Assembly: GCA_004194705.1 (NCBI GenBank)
Contig: SADC01000163.1
Coordinates: 1-64,000, forward strand
Reading direction: 5' to 3'
Length of the DNA: 64,000 nucleotides
DNA from: Ditylenchus dipsaci
Taxonomy: Eukaryota > Nematoda > Chromadorea > Rhabditida > Anguinidae
Of the stretch, positions 56,886 to 64,000 are shown in pieces. The notes below the pieces were generated by a model. The model searched no databases and was not told where the DNA came from. It was given only the letters and a program-made list of their open reading frames with translations. Position numbers and translations under genes: made by a program. The first letter of the stretch is position 1. Each line of letters opens with the position of its first letter.

Positions 56886-58334
56886 TGTATTTTTCAGCAA
56901 AAATTTTTTTTGAAAAGTGTCGATCGCGCCCTAAAAACACGTTTTAAGCACTTTTCAGATGCTATAGCGTTGAAATAACACTATTTTGGGCCATTTTGGA
57001 CACTTCACAAATGTGTACTTTGGCCGGGATCGATAGTACATTCCCCTCTGCTCGATCAAAAATCATCAGAATCCCAGGGTAGATGGTCAAACATGAATGA
57101 ATACTTTTTAAAGGTTTTTCATACAAACAATCCTAAATTCTGGTCTGAAGTATTTCGCAAATAGGGGTGTTTGCTGGAGTGCTTTCGGGTGGTTTGAAAT
57201 CAAAGTGGCTAGAAAACGGTGTGGAAACGCACGGGAACGCATGAAAAAACACGTGAATCTTTGACACTTCTTTTTGACACACGTCAATTTGACATGTGAA
57301 CTTCGGCACGTGAAGTTGACAAGTGAATTTTACTTTTAAATCATACTCCTCAGGGCTACCCCGCCTTTGGAAAATTAAGAAAGAACTTTAACACGAGAAC
57401 GGCTGACCGGAACAAGCGGACGATCTGGTGCAAAATTTTACGCTTATCATTTTTGTGTATGGGAGTGTGGGTTTTGCTAGTCATGAAGTGACATAATGAC
57501 CGCTTTCAAATTCACGAGCGTTTCAGGAAACTTGAAAAATCTTCCCAGGGGCAGACACCACTAATCTCCAAACTGCATGCTTGCATTTGATACGTCAAAA
57601 GGATCTTCAGGAGCTGCTCTTTCGAATGAGTGCATGTGAGCTGTTATGTGTCTGCAAAAACTTGGACTACCAGCATCCAACGCACAAATCCACCATTTTC
57701 TGACCAGGTACAATTACACTCAAAGCTGTTCGAAAGCGTGTCATAGCTGTGTATAACTGCTCAGTGCTCCGTCAATACTTGTAGAGTAATTCGAGAGCTA
57801 CAAGATGAGTTAAAAATCAGCATGAAATTAAACAAAAGCCACTCGGAGATTTCAGGGGAAGAGATAGAATCAGCTGTTTTCCCGGTATTGGAATTGAAAA
57901 GGTATTTGGTTTAGCTTATTTATGGTTGACTTTTATCAACATTTTTGGTTTCCAATATACTAAAATGTTCAGCAGGAAAAACGCTACAAAACTAGTACGA
58001 AGACTCACAAGACAAGAAAAATCAAGCCAAAATAATTTGACCTCAAAAACATACCAAAAACCAGGGGCTTTTGGATGGAAATTCAGGTGGTTATGGCTTG
58101 GTTTCGTAATTTTCTCAAAATTTCATTAGACTTTTTTAAAAATAAAAAATCATGTGATGAAGCATGAAAAAGTGGATCAGATACCATTATAAAATCATAA
58201 GTGTTACTGTGTTTTCCCCTTTTCGAGAGGATTGAAGAAGTAGTTTGGCAGCCTGGTCATAGATGGACGATTCTGATTTAATTTTACTGAGTTTAGAATC
58301 AATATTTTTTGAACGCAATATTCGCGCAAGTTGT
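56886..58334. other. 1.4 kb without a recognisable gene
   Basis: This stretch is less repetitive than its surroundings, but I find no exon with acceptable splice sites and coherent coding. Small open frames, for example at 57,926-58,129, lack support. Confidence 0.4.
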
Positions 58335-58925
58335 ATATTAGGTACTATTTCGGTTTACACCACACCTCTCATAAATGCATATAAAGACCCTTTTTGCTAG
58401 CTCCAGTGACCAAAACGCGGTAGAGGATACTTAGGATAGCATTTTTTTTTTTTGAGTTGACGAAATTTTAAAAGAGAGGTTCTGTAATTTTGTAGTTTGG
58501 TCAACCCCTCAGAAAATAACAAATTGAGTATTTGGGCTGAAAAGAAAGCCTATGATGTGCTGAGTAGGACAGCACCAGACTCGACCACTTTTTCTTGGTA
58601 ATCCGCCGAGCTAAGGCCTCCCGAAGTTTAGTACTCAGAAAAACCAGAGCATTTTAAAAGAATTATACTCAATGAAAATTGAATGACTTATGATCGTTTG
58701 AAAGCCTATTCGAGGCAGAATGAGTCATCTTTCTATTAAGCGCAAAGACGTTCCAGTCTGTTTAAAAATATAATCCAGGGCTGTGAATCGTCTTTATTTA
58801 TAAGATTTGACCTTATTTTAAGGCCTCAAATCTTACAAATATTAGTTGTAGGGAGATAATTAAACGTAAAAATTAAAAAAAAAAAATTTGAGGTGTGGTG
58901 TAAACCGAACTAGTGCCGTATATTA
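58335..58925. repeat. inverted repeat ending in 'cggtttacaccacacctc'
   Basis: Left 'tcggtttacaccacacctc' and right 'gaggtgtggtgtaaaccga' are inverted and nearly perfect; both are preceded outside by 'tatatta'-like flanks. The 500-bp core is non-coding. Confidence 0.75.
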
Positions 58926-59433
58926 AAAGATAGCTAAGACTTTTGCGAGTCTTTTCATCCTCACGGTATTGGAATTTTAAAAAAATTGTGTCGATTTCAG
59001 GCCTCTTGAAATGTAGGTATAAAGGTCACACCTCTCCCGGTCCAAATTTAGCTGATGACCTTTGAATATAACCTAAGCACCGATGAGAAGCGATTAATAA
59101 CGACAATCAATGTAACTAGGACTGTGAAATACACAATATTATGCAGACATCACTCACCAGGGAACTTTCAGAAGTGTTTTTCTTCAAAAACTTCATTGAT
59201 ATATTTCTCTGAAAATTCGCTAGAAATCCTGACATGGAAAATGTTACGTTAGCACACAAATAAGTCTTTTACCTGCTCTTCACCCGAAAAAATTAATTTA
59301 AAAAATGTGCTCAGACCGCCACCAGGTACAACCAGATAGACATTAAACCAAGTTTCAAAGAACATTTTTATTCAGGAGACAACCAATCCATACATTTGAT
59401 TTATATTTAGAATACACGTTCAACACATAGAAA

Positions 59434-60003
59434 TCACATCCAATCCTTGCTGTTGGTTTTTCGCATCAGGAACTTGTAGTTGGCTCGCGATGAGAAATTC
59501 TTGTAGGTTATGGGAGCAGACCAGATTCTCCCTCATACTTCCAGGTGCCATAGGGAACATTTTCGGAGCTATTCTGTCGACGGAACACAGCAGTACAGCA
59601 ATATGGAACACGATCAGCAATGCCGAAAAGATCTCTGTCAACCAGTTACGGCGAGGAATCGCCAAAGTATCCGGCTGCCAGATCCACAGTAGAGCGTGTG
59701 CAGCAATTAAAGCATGATTTCTCGATCAAAGTCTTCAAGCCACAGGATAAGTCAAACCATGCTTACCAATACATTTCCATCTGGATGATTCATCGCTTCA
59801 AGACCACAAATGACGTCGAAGACTGCATGCATTCTCTTATTGTAGCTCGAGCTGTTGTCAGTATGCTTCCAGATCTGAAAGGGTACATCAGGTTGATAGA
59901 CGACAATTAGAACAACCTTTTCATGATCAAAAAGGCTTGTATTCCAATCGATGTTGAAACCAGCGTTACTTGAGTAGGTACTAATGAAGACAAAAACATA
60001 GAC
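59434..60003 (-). pseudogene. unknown multi-exon gene fragment, broken
   Basis: The minus-strand exon 60,003-59,767 (237 nt, phase 0, acceptor 'gattag', donor 'gtaagc') encodes 79 open residues including 'FNIDWNTSLFDHEKVVLIVV' and 'MHAVFDVICGLEAMNHPDGN'. After a short apparent intron, exon 59,732-59,434 continues with 'EKSCFNCCTRSTVDLAAGYF', then an in-frame TAA near 59,648, then 'DLFGIADRVPYCCTAVFRRQ', 'NVPYGTWKYEGESG', and, after one missing base near 59,522, 'ITYKNFSSRANYKFLMRKTN' to TGA at 59,434. The coherent amino-acid composition in a single consistent path argues for a real gene or recent pseudogene. I do not recognise the family. The hydrophobic frame that overlaps it (IFSALLIVFHIAVLLC) is an alternative reading. 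Confidence 0.4.
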
Positions 60004-60514
60004 CTAATCAACTAATATTATATGAGCTGGCGCAATACGCCCGAAAAAACAGCAAACCCATAATTACGGCGATTCTGCGCGAAAAACTTACCCATGTACA
60101 AACACCAATGATATATTAAAAAAACTACGAACAAAAGCGCCAAAATTTGAATTCCTTGCAGACAACAAAGATTTAAATGACACTTGAATCAGCCTACTCT
60201 TTTGAGTAACCTGGATAAAAATGCCGAATCCCCTAAATAACGCTCTTTTTTCGCCTTCTTTTTTTATCGACGGCGAGAGCTGCGAACAATAGTGATCGTG
60301 TACACACAAAGTTTTCTGACCAAAACCTCATAAAAAATCCAAAATAGCCAAAAATGGGCTAAAAGTATTTGGCGGAAATCAAAAAGCGCACAGACAGACA
60401 CAGTCCAATAATATATAAAGATGAACGAAACAGTTAACTCGTAATTTTCACCTACCTACCTGGACATCTATTCACCTGAGGTATCCATTCTCTCCAGATA
60501 TATCCATTGGTATA

Positions 60515-60670
60515 AAATTGTACCGACTCGCTGTACCCAGTCGTACGTTGTACCGAGTCGGTGTACCGATTCAAACTTGTACCGAGTCGTTGTACCGAGT
60601 CGTAGTGTACCGACTCGCTGTACCCAGTCGTACGTTGTACCGAGTCGGTGTACCGAGTCATTTGTTGTAC
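60515..60670. repeat. 'gtaccgagtcgttgtaccga' array
   Basis: About nine units of a 15-17 bp semi-palindromic motif lie here. Because each unit is itself nearly self-complementary, orientation is ambiguous. It may be a minimal tandem-repeat element. Confidence 0.65.
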
Positions 60671-61289
60671 TTATTCGTTGCTATACAAAAGTTCGTTCCA
60701 CCTTGGCCCGACACTTTTTTTACCTCGATTTTTTTTGATTATTCGCCAGATGTCTTCGGCTAGGGTAAAAACCCAACTGTCGACCAAACTGACTGTCGAC
60801 CCCGAACTGTCCACCCTCCCAACTGTCGACCCCAAAAACATTCGATATAACGAACCCCCATTTTTCAAAAAAATGGGTCCGTTATATCGAGCGGCGCGGG
60901 TATTTTTTCTAAAACTGTGGCCGTTTACAAAAACGACCGGTAAAATTCGGAATCCTTGGATTTTTCGCACTGGACTAGCCGAAGATATCTGGTAAAAGAT
61001 TTAAAAAATCCAGGTAAAAAAGTGTGGGACCCAAAAATGGCAAAAAATTGGCCTTGAACATGAAAAATGGCGACAGGCACATGCCAACTACTATATAGAG
61101 ATCAGGATTTCAATGTCTTCAATTTCGACATCAATTTAAATCATTTCGGTTTCGACTTCGACATAATTTCGACTTCTTCGACTTCGGTTTCGACTTTGAC
61201 TTCGATTTAGAAAACATCGTCGCCAACTGACTGATTTTTGTTGCCGAAAGACTTTTTCTTGACGTGACCCCCAAATAACCCTCCCACCA

Positions 61290-61525
61290 AATAACCCCCT
61301 CAAATAACCCCCTAAATTCAAAATAATTTTTGTCCTGGAAGGAAAAATGAAATTTTTTTAATGGATACAGGTTGTTGTACCCGGTCAAGGGGTTGGCCGC
61401 TCCGCGGCCAAGACCAGCACACTCCACATTGCAAGAAATTGAGGAAAATATGTATGTTACAGCTCAAAAATTTCATTTTTCCTTCCAGGACAAAAATTAT
61501 TTTGAATTTAGGGGGTTATTTGTGG
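61290..61525. repeat. inverted repeat with 'ggccgctccgcggcc' centre
   Basis: Arms 'cctaaattcaaaataatttt' and complement flank a centre containing 'gccgctccgcggcc'. Part of the centre is related to 550-600. It abuts the next element exactly. Confidence 0.65.
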
Positions 61526-61526
61526 G

Positions 61527-62880
61527 GCTGTACCCCGAAATTTAAGCGGCGATTTGCTAAGTGGTCGTTTTGCTAAGCGTCGTTTTGCTAAGAAAAAAAA
61601 ATTTAAGCGCGTTTTTGCTAAGAATTGAAAATTTAAGCGCCAATTTGCTAATTGGTCGTTTTGCTAAGAATTTTTTTGCTAAGTAGTTGTTTGATAAAGA
61701 TCTTGTTTGTTAAGCTACATACCGTATTTCCTCTAATAAGCGCTCCGGGGCGCTTTAAATTATGGTAAAAGTAGGGTATGCACCCAGGCGGATTCGAACC
61801 AGCAACCTCGGCGGTGGCTATCCAAGTGGTCGTGCACTTGGATCAAAAATTTTTTTTACATTTTTCATGTTCCAAAACCTGTTTTCTGGACTAATTCGAG
61901 CATGCTGAAGAGGGTTTGTTAGTGGTAAAATAGGGTTTTGTATGGTATTTTTTGAGCATTTGACAACGATTGATTTTACCAAACTCGATCTTGCCAAAAC
62001 TCAAAAATACCTTACAAAACGGCATTTTACCACTATCAAACCATCTTCAGCATGAATGAATTAGTCCAGAAAACAGGTTTCGGAACATGAAAAACGTAAA
62101 AAAATTTTACTCCAAGTGGTCGACCACTTGGTTTGGTCACTCTGGATAGAGTTCTGAGCGATTTCAAAGGGTGATGTAAAGGTTGCTGGTTCGAATCCAC
62201 CTGGGTGCATACCTTTTTTTACTATAATTTTTAATGTAAAAAGACTAACGTTTGACTTTTTAGTCCTTTTGGTGAATACACCCCTACTCTGGAGTTACAT
62301 GGATATCAACCTGTCCAGGTGGTACCGACCCCAGGTTTGGGTTGGCTGGTAAAATCGCACTTTCAGCATTAACAAGCCCAATTCCTCACAAACTTTAAGT
62401 TTAGAAAAATAGCTTTCTTATTTAAGTGAACTTTTTCACTTTTAGGCCATCCAGGTGGACATCCACCTGGCCAGGTGGTACCTACACCAGGTATTGAAGT
62501 TAAGGTGTGTAAAATCGCAATTTTGGACTTAACAAACCCATCTCCCCACACAATTTTAAGTTAGAAAAATTGGTTTATTTTTTATTAAAAAATCGGCGTA
62601 AAAATGTCCGTCGGAAAAACCTCTAATCTACCAGAATATTGAGAAAAAGGAAAAGTACAAAAAGGCAGAAAAGTTCTTAACAAATCGGGATTTAAGAAAA
62701 GAATGCCTTAGCAAAAAATTCTTAGCAAATGGGCGCCTTAACAAAAAAATTCTTAGCAAATGGGCGCTTTAACAAAAAAATTCTTAGCAATTTGTCGCTT
62801 AGCAAAAAAAATTCTTGGCAAAACGACCGCTTAGCAAATCGACCACTTAGCAAAATGCCGCTTAAATTTCGGGGTACAGC
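61527..62880. mobile_element. tandem-repeat-TIR element, 'ttgctaag' array
   Basis: Both ends read 'gctgtaccccgaaatttaag' inward, then arrays of 'cgttttgctaag' (61,540-61,715) and the inverted 'cttagcaaa' (62,660-62,850). Flanks 'atttgtggg' and 'cttggtggg' agree at 7 of 9 bases. The core contains a P1 MITE (61,825-62,140) inserted within a tRNA-like segment: 'gctggttcgaatccacctgg' at 62,185-62,205 and its inverted counterpart at 61,785-61,810. Two paired 'ccaggtggtaccgacc' repeats also lie at 62,310-62,500. The fragment at the window start is the same family. Confidence 0.8.
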
Positions 62881-63105
62881 CTTGGTGGGGGGGGGGTTAT
62901 TTGGGGTTTTCACGCTTTTTCTTCACTCAAAAAATTTCTTTTCAATACAAAAAAAATTCAAATAAAGAAGAAGTATTTCGGCAACAATAATAAGTTTTCA
63001 CCAAAATATACAATTATTTGAAAAAACGCCTCATGGCTTTGATTGGCACTTTGAATACATAGCGATGATAGGCCACAAAAATATTTACTTTTAATTTTGT
63101 AGAAA

Positions 63106-63536
63106 ATGCTCAAAATTTCTGTCGATAATATTTGTGAGATTTTCAAACTATTATCTCGTGATAAAATAGACAATGAATTAGTCCTTGTCAATCGATTATT
63201 TAAATCTATTATTGAAAAATATTTTTTAATTTATCCATATCGAAATCTGGGCGTTTTTACGTACGAAGATTCCAATATGGGGTTTGATTTTGTTGATCCG
63301 AGCAAGCAGAACCGAAGACTAAACTGCATCGTTACATGGGAAATCTTTTGTGCGCGAATGCATTGCTTTTTCAAATGTAAAAATTTACGTATCGTAAATG
63401 TTGCATAAAATTGCCCAACAATGATGAAAAGGCAGCCAGAGTTATTGAGCAATTCATGCCATACAAACACTTATGGAAGACCAGCAGCTTGTGGTAAGAT
63501 TTATTTTGTAAAGATATCCTGTCGTATAACTTCTAC
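63106..63536 (+). CDS. F-box-family-like gene, 5' part
   Basis: ATG 63,106 follows an acceptor (ttttgtag). The first 40 residues form an F-box-like unit (DNICEIFKLLSRDKIDNELV, then LVNRLFKSII). After 'MHCFFKCKNLRIV' the frame changes near 63,400; the downstream frame continues sensibly as 'NDEKAARVIEQFMPYKHLWK' and reaches a donor 'gtaaga' at 63,494. Here the shift is plus one base (or minus two), unlike the other broken genes. F-box proteins recruit substrates to SCF ubiquitin ligases; assignment rests on the N-terminal pattern and likeness to known nematode families. The C-terminal half, of the type seen at 43,893-44,630, would lie beyond the window or has been displaced by the element that follows. 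Confidence 0.6.
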
Positions 63537-63866
63537 GGGTAATCCTTTTTTTTTTGGAGCAAATATACTTCTTTTTGGGGCAGATGGGCTTAGGGCAGAT
63601 ATACTTTTTGAGCCAATTTATTTTTATATGGTAAATTTTTCTCTTTTTGGGACAATTAAAAAAAAAAATTTTTGGAAAAGGTGAATTTGTACCAAAAAAG
63701 AGAAAAATTTGGCCCATAAAATAATAAATTTGCTCCGAAAAAAATATATTTGCCCCCAAAAAAGTATATCTGCCCCAAGCCCATCTGCCCCAAAACAAGT
63801 ATTTCTGCCCCAAAAGGAATATATTTTCCCTCAAAAAAGTATATTTGCCCCAGAAAAAAAATTACC
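63537..63866. mobile_element. short tandem-repeat-TIR element inserted after the F-box exon
   Basis: Left array units 'ggggcagatatactttt' run 63,555-63,625, with inverted units ('gtatatctgcccc') at 63,730-63,850. Ends are 'ggtaat'. Flanks 'aacttctac' (63,528-63,536) and 'aacttgtac' (63,867-63,875) agree at 8 of 9. It is inserted about 35 bp past the splice donor, so in an intron. Confidence 0.75.
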
Positions 63867-63875
63867 AACTTGTAC

Positions 63876-64000
63876 TGATCGACCCGAATCGATCGCAGTA
63901 TAGAATTCACCGTCCCTTTTTTCAGGATTTGTATGCCAACAATATAAATAAAAGTTGACATCAGTGTTGTGAAGGCACACTGGTGCCGGTGCAGTGCTTG
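63876..64000. other. window end, no feature resolved
   Basis: The sequence contains 'cccttttttcag', a possible acceptor at 63,925, that could start the next F-box gene exon, but too little remains to read it. The last 25 bases begin a 'ggtgccggtgc' repeat. Confidence 0.3.

Noticed and set aside
57926..58129. Lys-rich open frame of 67 codons
   Set aside because: No splice signals, no homologous pattern and AT-rich composition; best treated as chance.
59490..59910. Plus-strand open frames of 60-96 codons
   Set aside because: They overlap the minus-strand exons, which have better splice sites and more protein-like composition.
63454..63961. Minus-strand open frames of 101-126 codons rich in Phe/Gly/Tyr
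   Set aside because: They are translations of the 'ggggcagatatac' arrays of the inserted element.

Overview
This window is eukaryotic and almost certainly nematode. The genes use short introns (about 40 to 60 nt) with TTTCAG-type acceptors. Single-exon starts sit just after TTTAG or TTGTAG sites, as expected for spliced-leader trans-splicing. At least two loci look like the expanded F-box-like families of nematodes. A plant-parasitic (tylenchid, Ditylenchus-like) worm is my best guess; the genus is inference only. Gene density is low and most of the window is layered DNA transposons. Nothing here is bacterial.

Layout. 0-10 kb: repeats, including a tandem-repeat-ended element (1,391-3,034). 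10.07-12.07 kb: a tandem array of nine 72-nt exons, then a possible F-box/coiled-coil gene. 12-21 kb: nested inverted-repeat elements. 21.3-33.9 kb: a gene assembled mainly from very small exons, each encoding a short two-cysteine module, spread across repeat-filled introns. 34.5-37.4 kb: a multi-exon secreted, probably GPI-anchored protein. 40-44.6 kb: a TTAA-flanked tRNA-like element broken by another insertion, a complete MULE transposon with a perfect 9-bp target duplication, and the 3' part of an F-box-like gene. 48.7-53.3 kb: a 4.6-kb near-perfect palindrome carrying two mirror copies of one small gene. 53.6-54.4 kb: a piggyBac-type transposase remnant. 54.9-56.9 kb and 61.5-62.9 kb: more tandem-repeat-ended elements. 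59.4-60.0 kb: a broken unknown gene. 63.1 kb to the end: an F-box-like gene with an element inserted in it.

Three points stand out. (1) The 21.3-33.9 kb gene: every internal exon is a multiple of 3 and lies between phase-1 introns, so modules could be skipped or shuffled without loss of frame. (2) At least seven elements have terminal inverted repeats made of short tandem arrays, each family with its own motif, and most show 8-9 bp target duplications. One carries a MULE transposase, so the group is probably one MULE clan. (3) Nearly every broken coding region is off by exactly one missing base, which points to consensus errors in a long-read assembly as much as to gene death.
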